This document shows positions 52,254 to 61,830 of a DNA stretch of 64,000 nucleotides, in pieces. The notes below the pieces were generated by a model that did not search any database, was not told where the DNA came from, and was given only the letters and a program-made list of their open reading frames with translations. The position numbers were made by a program, and so were the translations under genes. Position 1 is the stretch's first letter. Every line of letters begins with the position of its first letter. The DNA comes from Faecalibacterium hattorii. GTDB lineage: Bacteria; Bacillota; Clostridia; Oscillospirales; Ruminococcaceae. The stretch lies in NCBI RefSeq assembly GCF_003287455.1, contig NZ_PRLC01000006.1:88712-152711 (forward strand), in the 5' to 3' direction.

Positions 52254-54659
52254 ATGAAAGGCTATCTTTTGGCGGAGGGAAAACGGCTTGTGCTGGCGGT
52301 GCTGGCCTTTCTGGTCGTTTTCGCGGCGGTGCCCGGCCTCCGGCTGGTGCACCTGCTGGGGCTGCTGGCGGCAGGGCTCTGTGCGCTGGGGCTGCTGTAC
52401 CGGAACGCTTCGTCCCGGTTCTTTGGCCGGGTGATGGCGGGCGGCATCGGCTGCCTTGGCGGCTTTGTGCTGGCGCGGACTATGCTGCAAGATCGGCCGC
52501 TGCGGATGGTCTCCGCGTCGGAATACGCCCTGCTCTTTCTGGACTTTTTGCTCTGGGCGGGCCTGCTGCTGTGGAGCTGCCGGGCGGATGCAGCCCCGAA
52601 ACGGGAGAAGCCGCCGCTGTTCAAGGAACAAGTGCCGGATAAAGCGCGGCTCATCCAATACATACGGGATCTGCCGATTGTAGGCATCCACGCAAAATGG
52701 GGCAACGGAAAAAGCTTTCTGTGGGAAAATCTCCGGTCCGACCTTCAGGCGCAGTTCGAGATCGTTCAGATCGACCTGCTGGCCTGTGATCTGGACCAGA
52801 TCGAAGCCTTCCTCATCCGGGAGCTGGAAAAGGTGTTGGAGCGCGGCCAGATCTACCCGGAAAACGCCCACTACCTCAAGGCACAGCTGGGCAAGAACAG
52901 CGCGCTGGAAAAGCTGGGGGGCATCGCGGGGGAAAGCGGCTTTTCGGATACCTTCGACTCGCTGCAGCAGGAGCTGGAACGGCTGCCCAAGAAGGTTTTG
53001 CTGAACTTTGAGGACATCGACCGCATCCGCAGCGAGGAAGTCATCCAGAAGATCTTTGCCATCTCGGAGAAGCTGGCCTCGGACCGGGTGCATGTGGTCT
53101 TCCAGTACAACAAGGAGGCCCTGCCGGGCCGCTTGCGGAAGAAGGATTATCTGGAAAAGTATGTGCCCTTCAATGTGGGCCTGACGCCGATCTCCTTTGC
53201 CTCACTGGTGGAGTATTTCTGGGATCGGTTCGAGATGGATGACCTGCCGCTGAAAAAAGACGCGCTGAGCCTCATCGGCGTGACCCGCCCGTCTTGCGAA
53301 ACGCTGAACTCTGCGGTGGGGCTGGATGCGGAGGCATCCTTTGACCTTACGTCCTTGGTCTCGATCCGGAAGGTGCAGTTCTATCTGGAAGAGGTCAAGG
53401 TCCTGCTGACCTCCAACGAAGAGTTCGCCCGGCAGACAAATGCGGAGACCGTGGCGATGGTGCTGCTGGTCAAGCACTTTTTCCGGAAGGAGTACGCGGC
53501 CCTGCAAACCAAGACCAGTCCGCTGAAAATATTTCTGTTTAAGACCGAGGAGGGGCCGCTCACCCTTCTGGAACTGGCCGACCGATACCGCAAACCGCAG
53601 CGGGAGGAGCCGGAAGCGCGGGAACAGCGCTGCGCGGCGCTGGAAGAAGTGCTGCAGCGGGGCGAAAACTCCGAGCACCTTTGGCTGCTGATGCTTCTGG
53701 GATATCGGATCCCCTTTCAGGGAGGGGATGAAGAGCGAAACCGGAAGCAGAAAGTGCAGACCGAGATGCACAACGCAAAGATCGACCATCTGGTCTGGAA
53801 CGTGATGGCCAACGGCGTTTCGGAGCTGACCGACGAGGAAAACGAGGTGGAGGAGCTGCTGCACAAGGTCTTCTATGACGCGAAAAAAGAGGAGTGGCCC
53901 GCCCGCTGGGAAGCGTATCAACTGGACCGCATCGATGGCCGTTTCCCAAAGGACAACACGACCGTGATGAAGTGGGGAGACAATGCGCTGGCGTGCTCCT
54001 TCCGCGCCATGGCCCGTGCGGGAAAATACGCCAAGGTGCAGACGAAGCTGCTGGAACTGCTGATCGAGCTGGAACGGGCAAAAGAGAATCCGGCGGTGTC
54101 GGATGTGCTGCTGGAATGCCTTTCCTACTGCGATTGGTTGAACGGGCAGGACCTGATCTTGATGGCGGACTTCTTCGCCACCCTGAACGGCGGGAAAAAC
54201 CCGGAACATCTCCCATCTTACCGGATGTTCTTTCAAAATGCCATGGAAGCAATCATGCAGAACCGCTATTGCGAACAAATGGGAGGCTTTATGTTCGAGT
54301 GGTCGTATAAAGATGGCTATGCCGAGCATGAGATAGAGCAGCTTGGATATCTGAAGCAGGAGCTGGAAGAAGAGCGGGAAAAGCAGACCGTTCCTTTTTT
54401 GCAGGAAGAACTCGACACTCTGATCCGGTTCGTGGAAAAGAACCGGGAACTTCTTTCCAGCCCGACTCTGATGCCTCAGCGGGAGCCGGGCGTCAAATTT
54501 GACGAGTGGCGAGGCATATATGCCCATCAGGCGGAGATCGACCGGCTGAAAGAATACCGGAAGACCCACACCCAAGCGGACTTTGAGCAGGAACTGCAAA
54601 AGAGCCGTGCAGGGCTGTACTACGGTGAGGTCAGGGAAGTGCTGAGACAGGACGAATAA
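52254..54659 (+). CDS. Membrane-anchored KAP-type P-loop NTPase
   Basis: An 801-residue protein. The first 110 residues contain about four hydrophobic helices (about 11-27, 31-49, 61-76, 91-107). A P-loop NTPase follows with Walker A GIHAKWGNGKS (about 144-154), whose WGNGKS matches the WGxGKS of KAP ATPases, and Walker B VLLNFEDIDRI (about 248-258), matching their DxDR box. The remaining 450 residues are helical and unrecognised. KAP NTPases include the phage-exclusion protein PifA, so a defence role is conceivable. It is solitary, between terminators. The start follows GTGGGAGG. Confidence 0.8.
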   Translation: MKGYLLAEGKRLVLAVLAFLVVFAAVPGLRLVHLLGLLAAGLCALGLLYRNASSRFFGRVMAGGIGCLGGFVLARTMLQDRPLRMVSASEYALLFLDFLLWAGLLLWSCRADAAPKREKPPLFKEQVPDKARLIQYIRDLPIVGIHAKWGNGKSFLWENLRSDLQAQFEIVQIDLLACDLDQIEAFLIRELEKVLERGQIYPENAHYLKAQLGKNSALEKLGGIAGESGFSDTFDSLQQELERLPKKVLLNFEDIDRIRSEEVIQKIFAISEKLASDRVHVVFQYNKEALPGRLRKKDYLEKYVPFNVGLTPISFASLVEYFWDRFEMDDLPLKKDALSLIGVTRPSCETLNSAVGLDAEASFDLTSLVSIRKVQFYLEEVKVLLTSNEEFARQTNAETVAMVLLVKHFFRKEYAALQTKTSPLKIFLFKTEEGPLTLLELADRYRKPQREEPEAREQRCAALEEVLQRGENSEHLWLLMLLGYRIPFQGGDEERNRKQKVQTEMHNAKIDHLVWNVMANGVSELTDEENEVEELLHKVFYDAKKEEWPARWEAYQLDRIDGRFPKDNTTVMKWGDNALACSFRAMARAGKYAKVQTKLLELLIELERAKENPAVSDVLLECLSYCDWLNGQDLILMADFFATLNGGKNPEHLPSYRMFFQNAMEAIMQNRYCEQMGGFMFEWSYKDGYAEHEIEQLGYLKQELEEEREKQTVPFLQEELDTLIRFVEKNRELLSSPTLMPQREPGVKFDEWRGIYAHQAEIDRLKEYRKTHTQADFEQELQKSRAGLYYGEVREVLRQDE

Positions 54660-54663
54660 ACGA

Positions 54664-54697
54664 AACGATCCCGCCATGGAATGTGGCGGGATCGTTT
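54664..54697. terminator. Bidirectional terminator between the KAP gene and cutC
   Basis: Stem AACGATCCCGCCA / TGGCGGGATCGTT with a seven-base loop; the converging genes end on either side. Confidence 0.85.
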
Positions 54698-54698
54698 G

Positions 54699-55466
54699 TT
54701 ACAGCGTATCCAGAACGGTGCGGGCGTTTCGGATGGTGTCCTTGCTGGTCTGCCAGAGCTCGAACTCCGAGAAACCGGGCAGCCCCATGGGGACGCCCTC
54801 CCGGCGGAAGGTCATCCGGCTGTCCAGCACCTGCTTGCCGGAGAGGTGGAAGGCGGAAGCGCCCGTCTCCCTTGTGAGGGCAGGGAGGTTGGCCGGGGAG
54901 ACCCCCGCACCCACCAGAATCTCGATGCGGCCCGCCGCCCGCTCCACGAGCTGCCGGAGCAGGGGAGCGCCCTGCGGGGCACTGGCGGCTTGGCCGCTGG
55001 TGAGGATGGTGGAAAGGCCCAGCCCACAGGCCGCTTCCAGCGCGGCGAAGGGGTCACGGCAGACATCGAAGGCGCGGTGGAGGGTGAGGGCGACGGGGCG
55101 GTTCGCCTTGGCTGCGGCTTCGCGGGCGGCGTCGTAGATGGGGCGCAGAGCTTCCACATCCAGTGCGCCGTCCGGGGTCAGCACGCCGGTCACGATGCCG
55201 TCGGCCCCGGCAGCCACCAGCTCCGCGGCGGAAGCAGCCATCTGCGCCAGCTCCCAGCGATCGTAGCAGAAATCGCCGAAGCGGGGGCGGAGCAGGGCGC
55301 GGACCGGGAGGCCGGTGGTCCCCTTCACCTGCCGCACCAGCGCAAGGCTGGGGGTGGTGCCGCCTACGATGAGGTCGGCGCAGAGTTCCAGCCGGTCGGC
55401 CCCGCCCTCCTTCGCCGCAAGGGCGCTGGCGGTGCTGTCAACACAAACTTCGAGGGTATACGACAT
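54699..55466 (-). CDS. cutC: CutC-family protein
   Basis: A 255-residue TIM-barrel protein of the CutC family (copper homeostasis in older literature, true reaction unsettled). It has LEVCVDSTASALAAKEGGADRLELC split across the first 30 residues, VRALLRPRFGDFCYD (about 55-69), HRAFDV (about 129-134) and the LTSGQAA barrel strand (about 155-161). I chose ATG 55466, since MSYTLEV matches the usual start; seven extra codons are possible. A terminator lies just downstream. Confidence 0.92.
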   Translation of the reverse strand: MSYTLEVCVDSTASALAAKEGGADRLELCADLIVGGTTPSLALVRQVKGTTGLPVRALLRPRFGDFCYDRWELAQMAASAAELVAAGADGIVTGVLTPDGALDVEALRPIYDAAREAAAKANRPVALTLHRAFDVCRDPFAALEAACGLGLSTILTSGQAASAPQGAPLLRQLVERAAGRIEILVGAGVSPANLPALTRETGASAFHLSGKQVLDSRMTFRREGVPMGLPGFSEFELWQTSKDTIRNARTVLDTL

Positions 55467-55502
55467 AGCGTTCTCCAATCGTTTCAAGATGCACGTTCGT
55501 CA

Positions 55503-55622
55503 GCAGGACGGTGGGTGTTTTCCCAAGCAAGTGTCCGACGGGTGGGACCCTGTTGCCGTAGGCAATAGGGCGGGGTATGGAATCCCCGTCTCACTTGCGG
55601 GGGAGAATACCCACTGCCCTGC
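55503..55622. repeat. 120-base imperfect palindrome
   Basis: The whole segment folds on itself: outer arms GCAGGACGGTGGGT / ACCCACTGCCCTGC, then GTTTTCCC / GGGAGAAT, GCAAGTG / CACTTGC, GACGGG / CCCGTC, and a central CCTGTTGCC-GTA-GGCAATAGG hairpin. It lies between divergent-in-context genes cutC and galT (both minus) and is not followed by a T run. Sequence differs from the repeat arms at 30-33 kb. It may be a MITE-like element, a structured RNA or an extragenic palindrome. Confidence 0.75.
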
Positions 55623-55633
55623 GATTGATTTAA

Positions 55634-55668
55634 CAAAACCCGCCAACAGGAACTGCTGACGGGTTTTG
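55634..55668 (-). terminator. Terminator of the galK-galT operon
   Basis: AAAACCCG / CGGGTTTT arms with an inner CAG-GAA-CTG hairpin, giving a minus-strand GGGTTTTG end. It lies 15 bases beyond the galT stop. Confidence 0.75.
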
Positions 55669-55682
55669 CATCGCAAAAAAGC

Positions 55683-57182
55683 TTAGTTTACGGAAGCAAG
55701 GAACCGCACAAAGCCAGCGCGTCCGGCTTCGTCCAGTTTATAGACACCGGCATCTGCCAGAACCTCGGCGAAGACATGGCCGACCTCGTCCTGCAGGATG
55801 AGGTGGACGTTATCACCGTTCAGGTCGGGGTGCTTGGCAAGGATCTCCTCGGCCCATGCGGCGTGCTTCTGCAACGCTTCGGGATACTCGGCGGTGGGTA
55901 CGCGGGCCACCAGCGCGTCGGCCAGATCAAACAGCTCCTGCTTCAGGCGGCTGGGCAGAACGGCCAGACCCATGACCTCGATGAGGCCGATGTTCTCTTT
56001 CTTGATGTGGTGGAGCTTGGCGTGGGGGTGGTAGACGCCCAGCGGGTGCTCCGGGGTGGTGATGTTGTTGCGGAGCACGAGGTCGAGCTGGAACCTGCCG
56101 TCCCGCATCCGGGCGATGGGGGTGATGGTGTTGTGAGGCTCACCGTCGGTCTCGGCGAAGAGGAAGCAGCTCTCGTCGGTGTAGCCGCGCCATGCGGTCA
56201 GGATCTTGTCCGCCAAGTCCACAAGGCGCTTGTCGTCCGCACAGGTCAGGCGGATGCAGCTCATGGGCCAGTGGACGATGCCTGCTTCCACATCCTCATA
56301 GCCGGGGAAAACCCATGCCTTTTCGATGGGGGCCTTCGCCATGGCGAACTCGTAGTGGCCGCCTTGGAAGTGGTCGTGGCTCAGGATGGAGCCGCCCACG
56401 ATGGGCAGGTCCGCGTTGCTGCCCACGAAATAGTGGGGGAAGAGGGCCACGAAGTCCAGCAGCTTGCGGAAAGTGGCCCGCTCGATCTTCATGGGGGTGT
56501 GCTGGTTGTTGAAGACGATGCAGTGCTCGTTGTAGTAGACATAGGGGCTGTACTGCAGATTCCACGCGCTGTCGTTGATGGTCAGCGGGATGATGCGGTG
56601 GTTCTCACGGGCGGGGTGGTTCATCCGGCCCGCATAGCCCTCGTTCTCCACGCAGAGCTGGCACTTGGGGTAGGCGCTCTGGGGGGCCAGCTTAGCGGCG
56701 GCAATGGCCTTGGGGTCTTTTTCCGGCTTGGAAAGGTTGATGGTGATATCCAGATCGCCGTAGGGGGTCTTGGTGACCCACTTCAGATCCCGCTTGATGC
56801 GGTAGCGGCGGATGTAATCGGTGTCCTGACTGAACTTGTAGAACCAGTTGGTCGCCGCTTCGGGACCTTCGGTCTCGTACCGCTCCTCAAAGTTGGCGCG
56901 GACGATGGAGGGGCGCGGGGTCAGCACACCCATGAGCTTGGTGTCGAAGAGGTCGCGGGCGGTGGAGTTGTCCTCGCACACGCCGCGGGCCACCGCATCG
57001 TCCACCAGCGTTTTCAGGATGGCTTCGAGGTCGGTGTAGCAGACCTCGCCCTCCGGTTCGGTGAAGCTGTCCAGCTGCATGGTCATGAGCAGCTGGTTGC
57101 GGATGTAGATCTCATCGTCCGGCAGGATGAGGCCGGTGTCCAGACCGTAATTGACGAGCTGTTGGATGGCAGTGGAGATCAC
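55683..57182 (-). CDS. galT: UDP-glucose-hexose-1-phosphate uridylyltransferase (class II GalT)
   Basis: A 499-residue Leloir-pathway enzyme that exchanges galactose-1-phosphate with UDP-glucose. It is the long Firmicutes class II form (about 490-500 residues, against about 350 for E. coli GalT), recognised by FEERYETEGPEAATNWFYKFSQ region, CQLCVENEGYAGR (about 177-189) and GGSILSHDHFQGGHYEF in parts at about 265-281, with the histidines of the active site. Its start overlaps galK by four bases, so the two are translated together. Confidence 0.94.
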   Translation of the reverse strand: MISTAIQQLVNYGLDTGLILPDDEIYIRNQLLMTMQLDSFTEPEGEVCYTDLEAILKTLVDDAVARGVCEDNSTARDLFDTKLMGVLTPRPSIVRANFEERYETEGPEAATNWFYKFSQDTDYIRRYRIKRDLKWVTKTPYGDLDITINLSKPEKDPKAIAAAKLAPQSAYPKCQLCVENEGYAGRMNHPARENHRIIPLTINDSAWNLQYSPYVYYNEHCIVFNNQHTPMKIERATFRKLLDFVALFPHYFVGSNADLPIVGGSILSHDHFQGGHYEFAMAKAPIEKAWVFPGYEDVEAGIVHWPMSCIRLTCADDKRLVDLADKILTAWRGYTDESCFLFAETDGEPHNTITPIARMRDGRFQLDLVLRNNITTPEHPLGVYHPHAKLHHIKKENIGLIEVMGLAVLPSRLKQELFDLADALVARVPTAEYPEALQKHAAWAEEILAKHPDLNGDNVHLILQDEVGHVFAEVLADAGVYKLDEAGRAGFVRFLASVN

Positions 57183-58465
57183 AGGACAGCGCCTCCTTCC
57201 GGGCGGATGGAGAGAACATGGCAGCGGCCCGCGCCGAGGATGGCTTCCATCTGCTCCTTGAACTGGGCCAGCTCTTCCACTGGCACAAAGGCCTGTACGG
57301 TGCCCGCAAAACCGCCGCCGTGGACGCGGACGGCACCCTTACCGCGCAGGAAGTGCTTGGCGGCGGCGATGGTCACGGCCACCTCCTGATGCTCCTTGTA
57401 CCCGGCGGGGATGACGTTCTGCAGGTACTCCCAGCTGCTCAGGCCGGACTCGGTGACCAGCTGCAGGAAGGTGTCGAAATCGTCCGCGCGGAGGGCGGCC
57501 ACCTGTTTTGCCACCCGCTCGTTGTCGGCGTAGATGTGGAAGGCGCGGAGCACGGCGCGGTCGCCGCACTGCTTGCGGCACTCCGGGAGCTTTGCGAGGA
57601 AGGTCTCAAAGGGAACATCCCGCAGCACCTCGCCGCCGCAGACAGCGGCCACGGCGCGGCACTCGCTGGGGATGGCGGCATACTCGTCGGTCAGGTCGGC
57701 GTGGTCGGCACCGGAATCCAGAATGCAGAGCGCAAGGCCCGCCTTGGAGAAATCGACCTGCACCGGCTCGACGGCGGGGTGGGCAGGGTCCGCAAAGTCA
57801 ATGGTGATAATGTTGCCGACGCTGGAGGCCATCTGGTCCATTAGGCCGCAGGGTTTGCCGAAGTAAACATTCTCTGCCCACTGGCCGATCTGCGCGATGG
57901 CGATGGGGGAGACCTTTTCGGCCATGAAGCAGTCGTTGAGGATGACGCCGATCAGCACCTCGAACGCCGCCGAGGACGAGACGCCGCTGCCCTTGGGCAC
58001 GTTGGAGGAGATGTACACGTCAAGGCCGGAGAGCTTGGCTCCCCGCTGGCGGAACGCTTCGCACTCGCCGCGCAGCAGGGCCATGGTGGTGTTCTCTTCC
58101 TCCTTGCGGGCGACAAGGTTCGAAAGATCGATGACGCACAGGTCGTACCCCTCGCTCTGGACGCGGAGCTGGTTCAGGCTGTTGGGGGCGGCAGCAGCGA
58201 TCATATCAATGTTGACGCTGCCCGCCAGCACCCGGCCGTGCTGGTGGTCGGTGTGGTTGCCGCCGATCTCGGTGCGGCCGGGGGCACTGTACAGCCCGGC
58301 CTCGGTGTGGGAGCCAAAGGTGGTTTCCAGCCCGTCCAGCACGGCGGCATAGCGGGCAGCCTGTGTGGGCGTTTGTTCGGGGGCGCAGCAGTACAGCGCA
58401 GCCAGACGGCTGGTGTGGGTGCCGTCGGCCAGTTCCTGCTTCCAGACAGAAACGGATCTCATCAT
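57179..58465 (-). CDS. galK: Galactokinase
   Basis: A 428-residue GHMP kinase that phosphorylates galactose. The galactose-binding signature is APGRTEIGGNHTDHQHGRVL (about 56-75), the ATP loop is PKGSGVSSSAAFEV (about 157-170), and CGLMDQMASSVG follows (about 206-217). ATG 58465 follows AGAGGAGG on the minus strand; twelve extra upstream codons are open but lack a ribosome binding site. An AAACCGGAGC / GCCCCGGTTT hairpin at about 58500-58527 sits in its leader. Confidence 0.94.
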   Translation of the reverse strand: MMRSVSVWKQELADGTHTSRLAALYCCAPEQTPTQAARYAAVLDGLETTFGSHTEAGLYSAPGRTEIGGNHTDHQHGRVLAGSVNIDMIAAAAPNSLNQLRVQSEGYDLCVIDLSNLVARKEEENTTMALLRGECEAFRQRGAKLSGLDVYISSNVPKGSGVSSSAAFEVLIGVILNDCFMAEKVSPIAIAQIGQWAENVYFGKPCGLMDQMASSVGNIITIDFADPAHPAVEPVQVDFSKAGLALCILDSGADHADLTDEYAAIPSECRAVAAVCGGEVLRDVPFETFLAKLPECRKQCGDRAVLRAFHIYADNERVAKQVAALRADDFDTFLQLVTESGLSSWEYLQNVIPAGYKEHQEVAVTIAAAKHFLRGKGAVRVHGGGFAGTVQAFVPVEELAQFKEQMEAILGAGRCHVLSIRPEGGAVL

Positions 58466-58594
58466 GGTGAAGTTCCTCCTCTGAGCGATCAATATTCCCA
58501 AACCGGGGCAAGTGCTGCTCCGGTTTCTCTTACCCTAATAATAAAGAATCTCTGCGGAAAAGACCATGTATTATTGTTGCCTCTCGATGAAGCC

Positions 58595-59731
58595 TTAACT
58601 TGCGTTTCCGGGCTTGAAATCGCTGGCGGCCAGCCCGTCGAGGTTGAGCATTCCCTCCAGCGCGGCCACATCGGCGGAGACGTCCAGCGCGTCGGACTGG
58701 AACAGCTTGTCCAACTGGTTTTCGAAAGCCGTGATCAGCAGGTCCATGGAGCGCTCGATGCTCTGCTTGGCCTCGGAGATGTTCTCGCCCTGCACATCCT
58801 GCGCCGAGAGCTGGGCGTAGGTGTTCAGCAGCTTGAGGGCCGTGGGCAGATAGTAGTCCATGAACTTTTGCAGCTGGGCCTTTTTGCCGGGGTCCTTCTT
58901 CGCCAGCGCAAAGATGCGGGCGCTGACCTCCTCCAAGCGGGAGATCTTAGCCGTCATCACCGGATCGGGGATGGCCTCGTTGGCCTTCCGGAGCTGGGCT
59001 TGCAGGGAAGCATAGAGGTCCTCCGGGGCGGGCTCCGCCTTGGGTTCTTCCTCTGTCTGGGGCGGCTGGGGTGCTGCGCCTCGCACGATGAGGGTGCCGG
59101 TGCGGTGGTCGATGTAGGCATCGGCTCCGAAATAGCCGTGGTCGATGGCCCGCTCCACCACCGAGATGCCCTTGGCGGAGTCGATGCCCGCTGCGGCAAA
59201 GAGCTCGTCCAGCGGGATACTGCTCCGGTCACCGACGATCTTATCCAGTTTGCATTCCAGCTTGCTGGCTTTGCGCATCCGCAGCCCCATGCCCAGCGCC
59301 GCGCCGCCGCCGAGGATCTGGGTCAGCGCTGTGATGAACTCGCCCCAGTCGAACCAGTAGCCCCACAAGTCGATGATGTCCCCCAGCCCGGCAAGGCCTG
59401 CCACAAGGAAGATGGCACCGAACACCGTGCAGAGGGTGGTCAGGTTCTTGTGCCACTTTTTCGCGTTCTTTTGCTCGGCGGTGGGGATGTCGTGGCCGTA
59501 AACGCTCTCGTCGTCGCAGCCGACGGGGCGGGCGCTCTGGTCCGCGCGGGTGTCCTCGGCCCGGAAATCGCTGGCGTAGTCGGCGTTTTCCTGCTCTTTT
59601 TTCAGCGCGTCCCGATCGATGGCCCGCAGGATGAAGAACAGGATGCTCAGTTCCGGCGACAGGGCGAAAAGCACCAGAAGGGCGATGGTGGGGATGCGGG
59701 CGAGATAATGTTTGCTGCGTCTTGGCTCCAT
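58595..59731 (-). CDS. XpaC-like protein (5-bromo-4-chloroindolyl phosphate hydrolysis family)
   Basis: A 378-residue membrane protein. Two or three N-terminal hydrophobic helices (about 10-35 and 95-150) surround a charged segment. The C-terminal third (about 245-350) contains YYLPTALKLLNTYAQL and SIERSMDLLITAFENQLDKLF pieces characteristic of the XpaC family, often found beside TelA-type proteins and envelope stress genes. Real activity is unknown. I chose ATG 59731 (after TAGGAGGATTTTG); the longer frame to 59860 runs through the htpG terminator. Confidence 0.82.
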   Translation of the reverse strand: MEPRRSKHYLARIPTIALLVLFALSPELSILFFILRAIDRDALKKEQENADYASDFRAEDTRADQSARPVGCDDESVYGHDIPTAEQKNAKKWHKNLTTLCTVFGAIFLVAGLAGLGDIIDLWGYWFDWGEFITALTQILGGGAALGMGLRMRKASKLECKLDKIVGDRSSIPLDELFAAAGIDSAKGISVVERAIDHGYFGADAYIDHRTGTLIVRGAAPQPPQTEEEPKAEPAPEDLYASLQAQLRKANEAIPDPVMTAKISRLEEVSARIFALAKKDPGKKAQLQKFMDYYLPTALKLLNTYAQLSAQDVQGENISEAKQSIERSMDLLITAFENQLDKLFQSDALDVSADVAALEGMLNLDGLAASDFKPGNAS

Positions 59732-59752
59732 GGGGCAAAATCCTCCTAAATA

Positions 59753-59797
59753 AAAAGAACCGCGTTCCACTTTATTATAGCGGAACACGGCTCTTTT
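59753..59797 (-). terminator. Terminator of htpG
   Basis: Minus-strand stem AAAAGAGCCGTGTTCCG with GGAACGCGGTTCTTTT (G-U pairs) around a 12-base loop, U-rich on both sides. It separates htpG from the XpaC-like gene. Confidence 0.82.
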
Positions 59798-59841
59798 GTT
59801 AAGAGATATTTTCTTTGGGAGTAAATAGGGGAGTAAAAGCC

Positions 59842-61770
59842 TTATTTCATCAGGCTGCAAACAGCTTCAGCATAGGCGGCGGGATCGTCCACGGGCAGCC
59901 CCTCAATGAGCTGAGCCTGTGCGTAGAGCAGGGCACTGTACTTTTTCACCTTGTCGGTGTCGCCCGCTTCCTGCGCGGCTTTCAGCACCGCGAAGACGGG
60001 GTGGTTGATGTTCAGCTCCAGCACCTTGTCGCTCTTGACGCCCTCGCTGCCGGGCTGCTTGGAGAGGACCTTCTCCATCTCGATGGAGAGGGGGCCGTCG
60101 GAAGACAGGCAGACCGGGTGCTCCTTCAGGCGGGTGGAGACCTTGACCTCCTTGACCTTGCCGTCCAGTGCGTCCTTCATAGCGTCGAACAGGGGTTTGT
60201 TCTCGGCGGTGGCATCCTCGGCGGCCTTCTTCTCGTCCTCGGTCTCAAGGCCAAGGTCGCCGCTGTTGACGTTCTTGAACTCCACGGTGCCGTCCTTGCC
60301 CTCGGCATCCTTGCGGGGATAGGTGCGCATGATCTGGAGGCAGAACTCGTCCACATCTTCGGTCAGCAGCAGGACATCGTAGCCCTTGTCCATGACCAGC
60401 TCGGCGGCGGGCAGCTTTGCCAGACGGTCGGTGGAGTCGCCGGCGGCAAAGTAGATGTACTTCTGCTCAGCGGGCATCTTGTCCACGTACTCCTGCAGGG
60501 TGACCATCTTCTGCTCCTTGGCGGACCAGAACAGCAGCAGGTCGCGCAGCAGCTCGGCGTGCATCCCGTAATCGGAGTAAGCGCCGAACTTGATCTGGCG
60601 GCCGAACTCCTTCCAGAAGGCCTCGTACTTCTCACGGTCATTGGCCAGCATGGCGTGGAGTTCGTTCTTGATCTTCTTTTCCAGTGCGTTGTGGATCAGC
60701 TTGAGTTGGTTGTCCTTCTGGAGCATCTCACGGCTGATGTTCAGGCTCAGGTCCTGACTGTCCACGACGCCCTTGACGAAGCTGAAGTAATCGGGCAGCA
60801 GGTCGCCGCACTTTTCCATGATGAGCACGCCGGAGGCATACAGGGCCAGACCCTTTTCGTAATCCTTGGTATAGAAGTCGTAGGGACGGTGGCTGGGCAC
60901 GAAGAGCAGGGCGTTGTAGTTCGCGGTGCCCTCGGTGCGGCTGACGATGACGCGGGCGGGGTCGGAGTAATCGTTGAACTTGTCCTTATAGAAGTTGGCG
61001 TACTCCTCGTCGGTGACTTCGCTCTTCTGCTTCTTCCAGATGGGCACCATGCTGTTCAGGGTCTCCAGCTCGGTGTAGGTCTCCCACTCCGGCTTGTAAT
61101 CGTCGGGCTTGGGATCCGGTTCGGGCTTCTGGCGGCTCTTTTCGCGCTCCATCTGGATGGGATAACGCACATAGTCGCTGTACTTCTTGACGATGGCCAC
61201 GATACCATACTCGTCGAGGAAGTTCTCGTAGTTGTCGGTGTCGGTGCTGGGCTTGATGTGCAGGATGATCTCGGTGCCCACGGTGTCCTTCTCGGTGGGG
61301 TTCAGCTCGTAGCCGTCAGCACCGCTGGACTCCCACTGCCAAGCCTCGTCGGAGCCATAGGCTTTGGAGATGACGGTGACCTTGTCGGCCACCATGAAAG
61401 CGGAGTAGAAGCCGACGCCGAACTGGCCGATGATGTCGATGTTCTCGTCCTTGTTCTCCTTCTTGAAGTCCAGCGAACCGGAGTGGGCGATGGTGCCGAG
61501 GTTGGATTCCAGCTCCTCCTTGGTCATGCCGATGCCGTTATCGGAGATGGTCAGGGTGCGGTTGTCCTTATCACGGGTGAGCAGGATGCGGAAATCGCCT
61601 TTGTTCATGCCGACGGAAGTGTCGGTCAGGCTCTTATAGTACAGCTTGTCGATGGCGTCCGAAGCGTTGGAGATCAGCTCCCGCAGGAAAATTTCCTTAT
61701 TGGTATAGATGGAGTTGATCATCATATCCATCAGCTTTTTGCTTTCCGCCTGAAATTCTTTTTTCGCCAT
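59842..61770 (-). CDS. htpG: Molecular chaperone HtpG (Hsp90)
   Basis: A 642-residue Hsp90. The N-terminal ATPase has LRELISNASDAIDKL (about 29-43), DNGIGMT (about 77-83) and GQFGVGFYSAFMVA (about 113-126). The middle domain contains the catalytic-arginine region VVDSQDLSLNISREMLQ (about 320-336), and the C-terminal dimerisation domain is complete. Bacterial HtpG acts with DnaK in protein remodelling. It is a single-gene unit with its own CIRCE-controlled promoter and terminator. In Bacillus subtilis htpG is not a CIRCE gene, so this control is notable. Confidence 0.96.
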   Translation of the reverse strand: MAKKEFQAESKKLMDMMINSIYTNKEIFLRELISNASDAIDKLYYKSLTDTSVGMNKGDFRILLTRDKDNRTLTISDNGIGMTKEELESNLGTIAHSGSLDFKKENKDENIDIIGQFGVGFYSAFMVADKVTVISKAYGSDEAWQWESSGADGYELNPTEKDTVGTEIILHIKPSTDTDNYENFLDEYGIVAIVKKYSDYVRYPIQMEREKSRQKPEPDPKPDDYKPEWETYTELETLNSMVPIWKKQKSEVTDEEYANFYKDKFNDYSDPARVIVSRTEGTANYNALLFVPSHRPYDFYTKDYEKGLALYASGVLIMEKCGDLLPDYFSFVKGVVDSQDLSLNISREMLQKDNQLKLIHNALEKKIKNELHAMLANDREKYEAFWKEFGRQIKFGAYSDYGMHAELLRDLLLFWSAKEQKMVTLQEYVDKMPAEQKYIYFAAGDSTDRLAKLPAAELVMDKGYDVLLLTEDVDEFCLQIMRTYPRKDAEGKDGTVEFKNVNSGDLGLETEDEKKAAEDATAENKPLFDAMKDALDGKVKEVKVSTRLKEHPVCLSSDGPLSIEMEKVLSKQPGSEGVKSDKVLELNINHPVFAVLKAAQEAGDTDKVKKYSALLYAQAQLIEGLPVDDPAAYAEAVCSLMK

Positions 61771-61830
61771 AATGCAAAACCTCTTTTGTTCAGATTTGGC
61801 GCCAAGGAGCCGGAGTTTCGGAATGACTGC

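Noticed and set aside
55776..58352. Plus-strand frames opposite galT and galK
   Set aside because: Antisense to the well-recognised galT-galK operon.
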